Source of the DNA: Achromobacter sp. AONIH1
Lineage (GTDB): Bacteria > Pseudomonadota > Gammaproteobacteria > Burkholderiales > Burkholderiaceae_B
DNA: 64,000 nt
Assembly: GCF_002902905.1 (NCBI RefSeq)
Contig: NZ_CP026124.1
Span: 6,510,001-6,574,000, forward strand
Direction of reading: 5' to 3'
Shown: positions 43,268 through 52,051 of the stretch, piece by piece
How positions within the stretch are numbered: the stretch's first letter is position 1
How the letters are laid out: every line of letters begins with the position of its first letter
Position numbers and translations under genes: made by a program
The notes under the pieces: generated by a model
What the model saw: the letters and a program-made list of their open reading frames with translations, nothing else
What the model was told of the DNA's origin: nothing
Databases searched by the model: none

Positions 43268-44917
43268 TCATGCCGCGCGCGCGTCCGCCGCCGATTGCGT
43301 CCGCCCGTCCGCCCGCCAGTGCAGCTGGCGGCGCAGGTCATCGACCAGCGCGCCCAGGTCGTCCAGCGTCGCTACCGACCCGAACACCGCGAAGTCCGGC
43401 CGGCTGAGATAGGCCTGGATGCCATGCGCATCCAGGAACGCCTGCTGGTCGCCGTCCAGGTCGACCACCGCGTCGCGACCGGCGCCATCGACCGACAACA
43501 CCGCGTAACGGCACCCGAGCTGCTCCAGGAAACGCAGCTGGCTCTCATCCAGATGACGGGCCGGATGCTCGCGGGCGACGAGCTGGAAGCCGTAGCCGAT
43601 CACTTCGTCCAGGCAGCCTTCCGCCGCGCCCTGGCGCACGCGCCCCTGCGGCGCGGGCGCTCCCGTCGCCGCCGCCAGGCCGCCGTCGCGCCCGCGTCCC
43701 AGCACGCCGTGCTCGATCCTCGGAAACGGCGGCATCGGCGGCACCTGGCCGGCGCGGAACGCCGCGTCGCGCTGGGCGACCTTGTCGAGGTCGTCCTCGT
43801 TGACGACCTGCCCCAGGAACAGGGACATCTGCGTGATCGCGGTCACGTGCGGGCGACGCTCGGCCTCGTAGCTGTCCAGCAAGTCCTCGGAGGCGCGCCC
43901 GCTCAAGACCAGGTCCAGTTTCCACGCCAGGTTGATGCCGTCGCGCATGCCGGAACAGGCGCCCTGCCCCATGTACGGCATCATGGTGTGCGCAGCGTCG
44001 CCCGCCAGGAACACGCGCCCCTCGCGCCAGCGCTCGGCGATGCGCGTCTCGAAGGTGTAGACCACGTGGCGCAGCAGCTTCAAGTCGTCCGGCCCCAGGC
44101 CATAGCGTTCATGCAGCCAGCGCCAGCCGGCGTCCTCCTGTTCCCAATCGGCCGTTTCCTCGCCGGGCAGCACACGCAGCTCGAAACGGGTGCGCCGCGT
44201 GCCGATAGGCATGTGCATGTAGGCGCGCGCCGGATCACAGTAGATCGTCGTGAGGGCGCAGGCCGCGCCCAGGTCGCGCTTATTCTCGGAATCCAGGTTG
44301 AGCCAGCGCTCGTTGTAGCCGAAGTCGCTGCGCTCGATGCCAAGCGTGCGGCGCACGAAGCTGTTGGCGCCATCGGCGCCGATGACGTAGCGCACGCGGA
44401 ATTCGCGGGGCGCGTCCGTCCATTGCGCTTCCTGGCCGCCGCGCCGGGGATGAGCGGACAGCGTCACGCCCTGCTCGTCCTGCTTCAGCGTGTCGACTTC
44501 CCAGCCGCGCAACACGGTCACGTTCGGGTAGCCCTTGGCGCGCGCCTCGACGGCATCCTCGATGTCGGGCTGGTAGATCGAGATGTGCGCGGGATAGCCG
44601 CAGGCCCGCCCGCTCCAGTTCAGTTCCAGCAGCAGATCGCCGGCCGCGTCGCGATAGTGATAGGTGTCGACCGCCTTGGCGCTGCGCAGCGCCCGCTGGA
44701 TCTCGCCGCTGGCCTGCACGATGCGCGCGGTCTCGCCATCGATATGCGTGAGCCTGGGCAGGCCATAAGGCGTGGGCCAGCGCTCGATGACCATCACGCG
44801 ATAGCCCGCGCGTCCCAGCATCGAAGCCGCGACCAGGCCGGTGGGCCCGTATCCGACCACCGCCACGTCGTAGCGCGCGGCCTCGTCCGCGCCATGCGCC
44901 TCTTGTTCTGACGTCAT
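43268..44917 (-). CDS. FAD-binding aromatic monooxygenase (MhpA / resorcinol hydroxylase-like)
   Basis: A 549-residue flavoprotein hydroxylase of the PHBH/MhpA family. GYGPTG (near residue 22) is the Rossmann motif, VIGADGANSFVRR the DG motif, and VFLAGDAAHTMMPYMGQGACSGMRDGINLAWKL the GD motif. A C-terminal thioredoxin-like domain (LGCRYAVLSVDGAG...AYLSRPDFAVFGSV) is typical of MhpA and phenol hydroxylases. AAGGAG lies 7 bases before the ATG at 44917. In this operon, with a hydroxyquinol-type intradiol dioxygenase and a maleylacetate reductase, it probably makes hydroxyquinol from a resorcinol-like phenol. Confidence 0.92.
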   Translation of the reverse strand: MTSEQEAHGADEAARYDVAVVGYGPTGLVAASMLGRAGYRVMVIERWPTPYGLPRLTHIDGETARIVQASGEIQRALRSAKAVDTYHYRDAAGDLLLELNWSGRACGYPAHISIYQPDIEDAVEARAKGYPNVTVLRGWEVDTLKQDEQGVTLSAHPRRGGQEAQWTDAPREFRVRYVIGADGANSFVRRTLGIERSDFGYNERWLNLDSENKRDLGAACALTTIYCDPARAYMHMPIGTRRTRFELRVLPGEETADWEQEDAGWRWLHERYGLGPDDLKLLRHVVYTFETRIAERWREGRVFLAGDAAHTMMPYMGQGACSGMRDGINLAWKLDLVLSGRASEDLLDSYEAERRPHVTAITQMSLFLGQVVNEDDLDKVAQRDAAFRAGQVPPMPPFPRIEHGVLGRGRDGGLAAATGAPAPQGRVRQGAAEGCLDEVIGYGFQLVAREHPARHLDESQLRFLEQLGCRYAVLSVDGAGRDAVVDLDGDQQAFLDAHGIQAYLSRPDFAVFGSVATLDDLGALVDDLRRQLHWRADGRTQSAADARAA

Positions 44918-44973
44918 TTCCGTCTCCTTGATTGTCTGTATTGTTGTCTCCCGCCATTCGCGCGGGATCGTGT

Positions 44974-46035
44974 TCAGTATTCGCGCGGCGGCGCCCCGTC
45001 GAAGGCATCCTGCAGCAGCGCGCGCAACGCGCCGCGCTCGACCGGACGTGGATTCCGATACGGATTCGCGACGGCGAGGTCGGCGGCCCGGTCCAGGTCG
45101 GCCACACGCATGCCGATGTCGGCCAGCGACAGCGGCGCGCCCACGGCGCGCGCAAAGGCGTGCATGCCGCGCGCCGCGTCCTCGGCGCCGAGCGCGCGCG
45201 CGATCCGGCGCATCGCCTCGGGCGCGGCGGCCGTGTTGTAGGCCAGCGCATGCGGCAGGATGATGGCGTGCGTCTGCGCATGCGGCAGATTGAAGCTGCC
45301 GCCCAGCGTGTGGCAGAGCTTGTGATGCAGCGCCATGCCCACATTGCCCAGCACCGTGCCGCACAGCCAGGCGCCGTACAGCGCGTCGCCGCGCGCGCGC
45401 GGATCGGCGGCGTCGCGCCGCAGGCCCGGCAAGCCGCGCGCCAGCGCGGCGATGCCTTCCTCGGCCATCAGGCTCATCACCGGATTGGCATCCACCGCGT
45501 ACAAGCCCTCGGCCGCGTGCGCCATGGCATTGATGCCGCTGGCCACGGACAGGTCCACCGGCAGGCTCAACGACAGCTGCGGGTCATACAAGACCGTCCG
45601 GGGCAGCACGCGCGGATCGGTGCCCGTGCGTTTGAGGCCGTTCTCGGTCACGCCGTAGATCGGCGTCATTTCACTGCCCGCATAGGTGGTCGGGATGGCC
45701 AGGATGGGCAGGCTGCTTTCCAGCGCGATCGCCTTGCCCAGCCCGACCGTGGAGCCGCCGCCCACGGCGACGGCGCAGTCCGCGCCGCGCGAGCGGGCGA
45801 ACTCGCGCGCGTCCCGCGCCACTTCGATCGGCACGTGCATCGCCGCCCGGTCGTAGACGCCGACGGCACGCGCGCCCAACCGCTCGGCGACCGATTCGGC
45901 CATGGCGCGCTGCTCCGGCGTGCACAGCACCAGCGCACGCTGCGCGCCCAACGCCTGCACTTCGTCTTCCAGATGGCGCAGGCTGCCCGCGCCGAAGATC
46001 ACGCGCGCGGGGCGCGCCTGATAGATGAATTCCAT
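44974..46035 (-). CDS. maleylacetate reductase (iron-type alcohol dehydrogenase family)
   Basis: A 353-residue member of the iron-containing alcohol dehydrogenase fold. VIFGAGSL, the NAD-binding GGGSTVGLGKAIAL, LAIPTTYAGSEMTPIYG and the metal-site region GMALHHKLCHTLGGSFNLPHAQTHAIILPH are those of maleylacetate reductases. It would reduce maleylacetate to 3-oxoadipate with NAD(P)H, the last step of hydroxyquinol breakdown. The ATG at 46035 has a GGGGGGGAA ribosome site. The gene lies between the Dabb gene and the hydroxylase in one operon. Confidence 0.93.
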   Translation of the reverse strand: MEFIYQARPARVIFGAGSLRHLEDEVQALGAQRALVLCTPEQRAMAESVAERLGARAVGVYDRAAMHVPIEVARDAREFARSRGADCAVAVGGGSTVGLGKAIALESSLPILAIPTTYAGSEMTPIYGVTENGLKRTGTDPRVLPRTVLYDPQLSLSLPVDLSVASGINAMAHAAEGLYAVDANPVMSLMAEEGIAALARGLPGLRRDAADPRARGDALYGAWLCGTVLGNVGMALHHKLCHTLGGSFNLPHAQTHAIILPHALAYNTAAAPEAMRRIARALGAEDAARGMHAFARAVGAPLSLADIGMRVADLDRAADLAVANPYRNPRPVERGALRALLQDAFDGAPPREY

Positions 46036-46046
46036 GATTCCCCCCG

Positions 46047-46349
46047 TCACCGCGTGACGTAGTCCACCTGGTGGCGCGCGATCCGCAGGCCCGCCAGTTC
46101 CTCGCGCACCCGCGCATGCGCCGGGTGCTCCGCATAGGCGCGCAGCGCCTCGTCCGATTCGAAGTCCGCCACCAGCACCAGGTCGCAGGCATAGTCCACG
46201 CCGCTGACGTCGGCGCCGATCTCGACCCGCGTCATGCCCGGAATGCGGCCACGCAGCCCCTCGAAGGCCGCCTGCACGCGCCGGCGCGCCTCGCTCCGCT
46301 CGTCGGCGCTGCGGCCCGCCACTTTCCACATCACGACGTGCCGGATCAT
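46047..46349 (-). CDS. Dabb (stress-responsive alpha/beta barrel) family protein
   Basis: A 100-residue dimeric alpha-beta barrel of the Dabb family, with IRHVVMWKV at the start and YACDLVLVADFESDEALRAYAEHPAHARVREEL at the core, the classic Dabb strand-helix pattern. Its ATG overlaps the dioxygenase stop (ATGA). Such small proteins are often found in aromatic degradation operons, but their role is unclear; they may bind a reactive phenol or quinone. A ligand-binding rather than enzymatic role is inference. Confidence 0.9.
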   Translation of the reverse strand: MIRHVVMWKVAGRSADERSEARRRVQAAFEGLRGRIPGMTRVEIGADVSGVDYACDLVLVADFESDEALRAYAEHPAHARVREELAGLRIARHQVDYVTR

Positions 46350-47230
46350 GCCGACGGCCTTTTGGGGTTCAGCACGAAGTCATAGTCCAGCGTGTAGTAC
46401 GGCGCGTCCAGGCGCGAACCGTCCGGCGCCAGGCCCGCGGAATGCCGGACCCAGTCGGCGACCAACGTAGAACGCACGCCGAACACCGCGTCGGATTCCA
46501 GATAGGGATCGCCGTCGCGGAACACATGCGTGATCAGCGTCTCGCAGCCCGGCGCCTGGATCATGAAATGCAGATGCGCGGGCCGCCACGGATGCCGGCC
46601 CAGCGCGGACAGCAACGCGCCGACCGGACCATCGTGGGGGATCGGATAGGGTTCGGCCAATATCGAGCGGAAGGCATAGCGCCCTTGCGCGTCCGTGCGC
46701 AGCTTGCCGCGCGCGCGGTGCGTGATGCTGCCGTCGGCCGCCGGCGGCGACTGCACGTCATAGTGGCCGTCCTGATCGGCCTGCCAGACTTCCATCAGGG
46801 CATGGGCCACGGGCTTTCCGTCCACATCCAGCACCCGGCCGCGCACGAAGCAGGGCTCGCCTGGGGCGCCATTGGCGATGTCCGCGTCGCATGCGTACTC
46901 CGGACTGCCCTCGACATAGAACGGGCCGAACACCGTCGCCTCGGTACAGCCCGCCGGCTTGGCATGGTTCTGCGCCGTGACCAGCGTCGACAGGCCGAGC
47001 ACGTCCGACAGCAGGATGAATTCCTGACGCTGGTCATCGGTGATGTGGCCCACGCCCGTCAGGAAGCCGATGGCGGCCTGCCATTCGGCTTCGCTCAGGC
47101 GGACCTCGCGGGCGAAGGAATGCAGATGCTGGACCAGACTTGTGAAGACGGTCCGCAACCGCTCGTCGCGGCAACCGCCGAGTGACGCGATCACGGCCTG
47201 CGTGATCGTGTCTTCGTTGAGATTGCGCAT
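46346..47230 (-). CDS. intradiol ring-cleavage dioxygenase, hydroxyquinol 1,2-dioxygenase type
   Basis: A 294-residue Fe(III) intradiol dioxygenase. The N-terminal helical linker domain ends near ATVFGPFYVEG (about 98-108). The predicted ligands are Tyr157 (GHYDVQ), Tyr195 (EPYPIPHDGPVG), His219 and His221 (PAHLHF). The DGPVG.LL segment after the second Tyr is that of hydroxyquinol rather than catechol dioxygenases. It would open 1,2,4-trihydroxybenzene to maleylacetate. The gene is first in the operon, divergent from the LysR gene at 47349; its ATG at 47230 has GGAG upstream. Confidence 0.93.
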   Translation of the reverse strand: MRNLNEDTITQAVIASLGGCRDERLRTVFTSLVQHLHSFAREVRLSEAEWQAAIGFLTGVGHITDDQRQEFILLSDVLGLSTLVTAQNHAKPAGCTEATVFGPFYVEGSPEYACDADIANGAPGEPCFVRGRVLDVDGKPVAHALMEVWQADQDGHYDVQSPPAADGSITHRARGKLRTDAQGRYAFRSILAEPYPIPHDGPVGALLSALGRHPWRPAHLHFMIQAPGCETLITHVFRDGDPYLESDAVFGVRSTLVADWVRHSAGLAPDGSRLDAPYYTLDYDFVLNPKRPSA

Positions 47231-47254
47231 AGGGGTAGTCTCCGGATGTAGTTC

Positions 47255-47339
47255 TGCGATAGGTTGCGATAACATTAATTCCGTCTCGCCAAGGAAAAAA
47301 GACAGGTTTGCGGAGTTTTGTTCTCCGCTACGCGGAGAA
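47255..47339. promoter_or_regulatory. direct repeats and hairpin in the dioxygenase/LysR promoter
   Basis: TGCGATA occurs at 47255 and 47265, one DNA turn apart, as LysR contact sites often do. TTCTCCGCTACGCGGAGAA (47321-47339) is a perfect 8-base-arm inverted repeat. Its right arm contains the GGAG that would serve as ribosome site of the LysR gene starting at 47349, so the stem could also limit translation of the regulator. Function is inferred. Confidence 0.55.
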
Positions 47340-47348
47340 ATCACCAGC

Positions 47349-48272
47349 ATGGACAGATGGGCCCAGATCGAGTTCTTCATCCAGGTCGCGGAACTGGGCA
47401 GCCTGTCCAAGGCCGCCGAACGGCTGGGCATGTCCAGCGCGGCGGCCAGCCGATGCCTGAACGCGCTGGAAGAACGCCTGTCGGCGCGGCTGGTCGAGCG
47501 CACCACGCGACGCCTGTGGCTGACCGACGTGGGCCGCGAATACCACCGGCGCTGCGTCGCCATCATGGGCGAGATGGCGGAAGCCGACGCCGCCGTCAAC
47601 GCCGCCACGCTCAATCCCAGCGGCACGCTGCGCGTGACAGCATCCGTGTCCTTCGCCTCGATCTACATCGCGCCCGCGCTGCCGGAATTCCACAAGCGCT
47701 ATCCCAACCTGGACGTGCAGATCGTGGCCGCGAACCGCTATCCCGACTTCATCGAGGCCGGCATCGACGTGGCCATCCGCACGCGCGAGCATGAAGGCGA
47801 TTCCAGCATCACCGTGCGCAAGCTGGCCGAGACGCGGCGCGTGCTGGCCGCCTCGCCCGGCTACCTGGCCAAGCGCGGCGCGCCCGCCACGCCGGACGCG
47901 CTGTGCCAGCACGACCTGCTGGTCTACAACCTGGCCAACGATCCCTATGTGCTGCATTTCCAGCGCGGCGCGCGGACGCAGTCGGTGCCCATCAAGAGCG
48001 TGCTCGACGCCAACGAAGGACAGGTGATCCGCGCGGCGGCGCTGGCCGGGCTGGGCATCCTGATCCAGCCGCTGTACATCATTCACGCCGACATCGTCGC
48101 CGGCAAGCTGGTGCCGGTGCTGGCCGACTGGCGCCTGCCCGCGCTCACCATCAACATCGCCTACCAAAGCCGGCGCCATCAGCCGGCGAAGATCCGCGTG
48201 TTCACGGAGTTCCTGATGGAACGCTTCGAACGGCTGGGCTTTGCCCGCAAGTGGAACGAGATCGCGCGATAG
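47349..48272 (+). CDS. LysR-family regulator of the hydroxyquinol cluster
   Basis: A 307-residue LysR regulator. The helix-turn-helix is at about residues 17-50 (GSLSKAAERLGMSSAAASRCLNALEERLSARLVERTTRRLWLTD), and the effector domain has TASVSFASIYIAPALPEFHKRYPNLDVQIV. The position divergent from the dioxygenase operon, with 118 bases between starts, argues that it activates that operon in response to an aromatic compound. The ATG at 47349 is taken; the open frame upstream overlaps the divergent gene. Confidence 0.92.
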   Translation: MDRWAQIEFFIQVAELGSLSKAAERLGMSSAAASRCLNALEERLSARLVERTTRRLWLTDVGREYHRRCVAIMGEMAEADAAVNAATLNPSGTLRVTASVSFASIYIAPALPEFHKRYPNLDVQIVAANRYPDFIEAGIDVAIRTREHEGDSSITVRKLAETRRVLAASPGYLAKRGAPATPDALCQHDLLVYNLANDPYVLHFQRGARTQSVPIKSVLDANEGQVIRAAALAGLGILIQPLYIIHADIVAGKLVPVLADWRLPALTINIAYQSRRHQPAKIRVFTEFLMERFERLGFARKWNEIAR

Positions 48273-48450
48273 CGCCGCCCAGCCCCCTGCGCCAGCAACT
48301 CCTTCGCCACGCGAAGAACTGTTCTTCCCCCACCGGACTTTTTCCGCTCCAGACACACGGCCACCATTGCGTCTGCCGAAAAACGCGGGCTCCGCGCCCG
48401 CGCATCGGCAACCACGACAACGCAAAAAAACAACCTGGCCTGGAGACGCC

Positions 48451-49359
48451 ATGACATACCCCATCACGCGCCGGCTCGGCGCCGGCCTACTCGCCTGCGC
48501 GGCCGCCAGCCTTGCCCACGCCACCGAGAACGGACAGATCAGCTATCCGGTCGGCGTCAACACGGTGCTCAACGGCCTGCTGCCGCCGCCGGGCGCCACG
48601 CAGTTCTTCAATTACTCGATCTATTATTCCGCCGACAGATTCGCCGGTCCGCACGGCGGCAGCGCCGTTCCCGGCTTTCGCCTGGACGTGGTGGCGGAGA
48701 CGCCGCGCATCGTGCACACCTGGGAGCGTGGCCTGGGGCCCTTCACGATTTCCAGCAGCGCGATCGTCCCGATCCAGCGCGCGCGCCTGTCCACGCCAGC
48801 CGGAACCGGCGCCAGGACCGCGCTGGGCGACGTGATACTGGAGCCGTTCATGCTGGGCTATGCCAGTCCTGCAAAAGACTTCCACGCCTTCTTCTCGCCC
48901 TCGTTCGCCGTGCCCACCGGCGCCTATTCGTCCAGCCGGATCGCCAATACCGGCCTGAACACGTATGCCTTCCTGCCGTACCTGAGCATGAGCTGGTTTC
49001 CAAGCCCGCGATGGGAAGTCTCCGCCACGACGCTGATCGAAGCCAACACGCGCAACCGCGCGACCGGCTACCAGTCCGGTTCGGTCGCCGTGCTGGACTA
49101 CCTGGTGGGCTACGCCGTCAGCCCGCGCCTGCAGCTGGGCGTGCAGGGCACATTGCTCAAGCAGTTCACAGACGACAGGAAGGACGGCGTCAAGGTCGGC
49201 GCGGACGGCTTTCGCGGCCAGGCGGCGGGCATTGGTCCGCAGCTGCGCTACATGTGGGGTCCGGCGTCCGGCATCGCCGTGAAGTACCAGCATGAATTCG
49301 CGGTGCGCAACCGGCCCCAGGGCGGCAAGCTGTGGGTGCAGTTCAGCTTTCCGATCTGA
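48451..49359 (+). CDS. outer-membrane protein, MetA-pathway phenol degradation type
   Basis: A 302-residue beta-barrel protein. The signal peptide covers residues 1-24 (cleavage at AHA-T). The mature part has alternating strands ending in aromatic residues, with GDVILEPFMLGYASPAKDFHAFFSPSFAVPTGAY, LNTYAFLPYLSMSW and the C-terminal VQFSFPI. This fits the Phenol_MetA_deg (SphA/CymD-like) outer-membrane family, thought to help aromatic compounds enter. TGGAG is 6 bases before the ATG. The gene is 178 bases after the LysR gene and probably belongs to the same catabolic unit. Confidence 0.88.
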   Translation: MTYPITRRLGAGLLACAAASLAHATENGQISYPVGVNTVLNGLLPPPGATQFFNYSIYYSADRFAGPHGGSAVPGFRLDVVAETPRIVHTWERGLGPFTISSSAIVPIQRARLSTPAGTGARTALGDVILEPFMLGYASPAKDFHAFFSPSFAVPTGAYSSSRIANTGLNTYAFLPYLSMSWFPSPRWEVSATTLIEANTRNRATGYQSGSVAVLDYLVGYAVSPRLQLGVQGTLLKQFTDDRKDGVKVGADGFRGQAAGIGPQLRYMWGPASGIAVKYQHEFAVRNRPQGGKLWVQFSFPI

Positions 49360-49421
49360 ACGCCCGGCGACCGCCCCGGCGCAGCATATGGACGTCAGGC
49401 GTCATGAATTGAAACGAATAC

Positions 49422-49447
49422 GCAACCCGTCCCGCGAGGCGGGTTGC
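49422..49447. terminator. hairpin before DUF4261 gene
   Basis: GCAACCCG (49422-49429) and CGGGTTGC (49440-49447) are perfect 8-base arms with a 10-base loop. It lies 62 bases after the stop of the outer-membrane protein gene and 40 bases before the next start. It is likely a terminator separating the catabolic unit from the DUF4261 gene; no T-run is seen. Confidence 0.5.
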
Positions 49448-49486
49448 TAGCATCCCGGCTTTCCGTTCACTTGACGCATTCCGCCC

Positions 49487-50398
49487 ATGAGCATCATCTC
49501 GCGTTTCTTCGGCCGCAAGGAACCGGCCGCCGGCCAACCCAACGCCGAACCCGCCGCGCTGGTTTCCAATCCCGATCAGAAGGACGGCATGAGCCTGCAG
49601 GTCGCCTTCGCCGGCCCGCTACCGAACCAGGCCGATGCGCTCACGCGCGCGCTGCAGGCCTATCACCCGTCCATGGCCGACGCGCGCGCCGAACTCGACG
49701 CCGGCGGCGACCATTGGCTGGGCCTGGCGGGCTGGGGCGAGCATGTGGTCCGCATGGTCGGCTTCAACGCGCCGCTGCCCGAGGCCACGGTCGAGGTCTG
49801 CGTGGCGCCGGCGCACTACCCCGCCGAGGTCAAGGCCGAGGTGCGCGCGCACGCCAGCCATGTGCTGCTGTACTACACCGGCCACGATGCAGATCCGCTG
49901 GAGCAATACGTGGCCGTGGCCGCGGTGGCGGGCGCGCTGGCCGAGGCCGGCGGCGTCGCCGTCATGAACGAGCATGCCCACACGTCGCTGCCGGCCGGCG
50001 TGTTCACGCGCGCCTCGCTCGGCGACGAGAGCCTGGAGCTGCTGCGCTCGCTGCCGCTGACCATGCTGTACTGCGGCTTCGTGAAATACGAGGTGGAAGG
50101 CACCGAAGGCGTGTGGATGCGGACCTACGGCGCCGACCGCTTCGGCCTGCCCGACTTCGCCGCGCTGGCCGAGGGGCATCACCAGGGCGAGTTCTACTCG
50201 AACATCTTCAACAACATCATGGCCTATCTGCTCCAGAGCGGCGCCGAGATGGACGCCGGCCACACCATGCAGATCGGCGAGAACGCCTACCTGAAACTGC
50301 GCGAGCCCGGCGAGCCCGAGTACTTCCTGCAAGGGCCGGGCCGCACGCTGGTCGCGGAGATCATCGCCGAGGACCAGATCAACCGGCCGGACGCCTGA
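49487..50398 (+). CDS. DUF4261 domain-containing protein
   Basis: A 303-residue protein of the DUF4261 family. A short basic N-terminal segment (SRFFGRKEP) precedes the domain. Family-like parts are SLQVAFAGPLPNQADALTRALQAYHP, HASHVLLYYTG, VAAVAGALAEAGGVAVMNEHAHTSLPA and the C-terminal LVAEIIAEDQINRPD. No signal peptide or catalytic motif is seen. Such proteins are usually of unknown role and sometimes lie near immunity or secretion genes, which is not the case here. Confidence 0.85.
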   Translation: MSIISRFFGRKEPAAGQPNAEPAALVSNPDQKDGMSLQVAFAGPLPNQADALTRALQAYHPSMADARAELDAGGDHWLGLAGWGEHVVRMVGFNAPLPEATVEVCVAPAHYPAEVKAEVRAHASHVLLYYTGHDADPLEQYVAVAAVAGALAEAGGVAVMNEHAHTSLPAGVFTRASLGDESLELLRSLPLTMLYCGFVKYEVEGTEGVWMRTYGADRFGLPDFAALAEGHHQGEFYSNIFNNIMAYLLQSGAEMDAGHTMQIGENAYLKLREPGEPEYFLQGPGRTLVAEIIAEDQINRPDA

Positions 50399-50478
50399 AC
50401 GCGACCGCGCCCGGCCTGCCGCGCCGGCCGGGCGAGCCCGTGTACTATCACCGCCGGATGACTTCAGGATGGACACCG

Positions 50479-50985
50479 ATGGAACTGACCCTGCCCGGCA
50501 AGCTGCACAAGGCGCTGGAACGCGAGGCCCAGGACGCCAAGCGCACGCTCCACGCGCACCTGGTCCGCAAGCTCGAGAACGTCACGCCTCCGATCGACAC
50601 GATCGACCCTCGCCCCCTGCATGCCAACCTGCCGCGCCTGACGGCGTATCTGGACCGCGTGCCCGGCGTGCGCGTGCTGTCCTCCGAAGTCACCCCCGAC
50701 GCCTACTGGTGGGTCAAGCTCACCATCGACATCGCCGATCCGCTGGCATGGCGCGTGGTGCAGGAACTGGGCTTCGTGCTGAATGACCTGTCGCTAGAGG
50801 ACAAGCTGCCCACGGTGTTCAAGCCGGTCTCGCCGCCGCCGTATCTCAATGGCGGCCCCGAGGAATGCCTGGCCTGGGTGATCGAATCCAGCTGGAACTA
50901 CATCGATCCCGGCTGGATCGCCGACACGCTGGAAGGCTATCTGCCCCGCCCGGTGGACCAGCCCGGGTCCTGGTCGGCGCAATAG
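50479..50985 (+). CDS. hypothetical protein with ribbon-helix-helix-like N-terminus
   Basis: A 168-residue small protein. The first 34 residues (ELTLPGKLHKALEREAQDAKRTLHAHLVRKLE) have the strand-helix-helix pattern of Arc/MetJ-type DNA-binding domains. The rest is a mixed alpha-beta domain of unknown family (AYWWVKLTIDIADPLAWRVVQELGF, CLAWVIESSWNYID). An ATG at 50458 is also in frame but has no ribosome site, whereas AGGATGG precedes 50479. The gene is in line between DUF4261 and LysR. It may be a regulator or an antitoxin-like protein, but no toxin gene is next to it. Confidence 0.7.
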   Translation: MELTLPGKLHKALEREAQDAKRTLHAHLVRKLENVTPPIDTIDPRPLHANLPRLTAYLDRVPGVRVLSSEVTPDAYWWVKLTIDIADPLAWRVVQELGFVLNDLSLEDKLPTVFKPVSPPPYLNGGPEECLAWVIESSWNYIDPGWIADTLEGYLPRPVDQPGSWSAQ

Positions 50986-51015
50986 ACGCTGACGGCAGGC
51001 GACGCGGCAATCGCG

Positions 51016-51903
51016 ATGAACCAGCTCCTGGCAATGCGCGCCTTCCTGCGCGTGGTGGAAACCGGCACCTTCGGCCATGCCGCGGACCAGCTAGGCGTGC
51101 CGCGCTCAACGGTCAGCAAGCTGATCGCCGACCTGGAAGCGCATCTGGGCGTGCAGCTGATGCACCGGACCACGCGCCGGCTTTCCGTCACGGCGGAAGG
51201 CCAGGAGTATTACCAATCCGCCGCGCGCCTGGTGGTCGAGCTGGACGCGGCCGACGGCGCGGTGCGAGGCCGCAAGCTCAAGCCGCGCGGCCATGTGCGC
51301 ATCGACGCGCCGACCTCCTTCGCCAATTGCCTGCTGATACCGGCGCTGCCGGACTTCCATCAGCAGTACCCCGACGTGACACTGGCCATCGGCATCGACG
51401 ACCGGCCCGTCAACATCGTGGGCGAAGGCGTGGACTGCGCCATCCGCGCGGGCGAGCTGCGCGACCTGGGCCTGGTGGCGCGGCGCATCGCCGAGTTCGG
51501 CTATGTGACCTGCGCGTCGCCCGCCTACCTGAACCGCAAGGGCATCCCCGGGTCGCCCGCTGGCCTGGCGCAAGGACATGCGCTGATCGGCCATTTCTCG
51601 GCGGCCACCGGCAAGCTGCAGCCGCTGCTGTTCGAACGCGACGGCGAACGCCATGAAGCCGGCGACTGCGCGTTCTCCGTCAACAACGGCGATGGGCTGA
51701 CGCGCCTGCTGCTGGCCGGCCTGGGCATCGGACAGCACCTGCGCCCCTTCGTGCAGCGCAGCCTGGACGCGGGCGAACTGGTGGAGATCCTGCCCGACTG
51801 GACGCGGCCCGCCGCCGCGTTCCATGCGGTCTATCCGCCCAACCGGCATCCCAGCGCGCGGCTGCGCGTCTTCCTCGACTGGCTCGCCAGCCGGTTCGGC
51901 TGA
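51016..51903 (+). CDS. LysR-family transcriptional regulator
   Basis: A 295-residue LysR regulator. The helix-turn-helix is at about 16-48 (GTFGHAADQLGVPRSTVSKLIADLEAHLGVQLMHRTTRRLSVT), and the effector domain has VRIDAPTSFANCLLIPALPDFHQQYPDVTLAIGIDD. The start ATG lies 31 bases after the previous stop. The MFS gene at 52052 lies downstream on the same strand, so it could control that gene and itself, as in the similar LysR/MFS pair at 15.4-17.7 kb. Confidence 0.92.
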   Translation: MNQLLAMRAFLRVVETGTFGHAADQLGVPRSTVSKLIADLEAHLGVQLMHRTTRRLSVTAEGQEYYQSAARLVVELDAADGAVRGRKLKPRGHVRIDAPTSFANCLLIPALPDFHQQYPDVTLAIGIDDRPVNIVGEGVDCAIRAGELRDLGLVARRIAEFGYVTCASPAYLNRKGIPGSPAGLAQGHALIGHFSAATGKLQPLLFERDGERHEAGDCAFSVNNGDGLTRLLLAGLGIGQHLRPFVQRSLDAGELVEILPDWTRPAAAFHAVYPPNRHPSARLRVFLDWLASRFG

Positions 51904-52051
51904 GAGGCGCGCTCGCTGCGCGCTCCGCCGGCCGCGCGCACTATCCATGGACGTGGATGATCCTTCCACGGGCGGCGCTTTTTCCGCATGGGCGGGGCCG
52001 ATAGAGTGGGCGAACGGTGCCTGTGCGCCGCCCACCCGATACGGAACCTCC

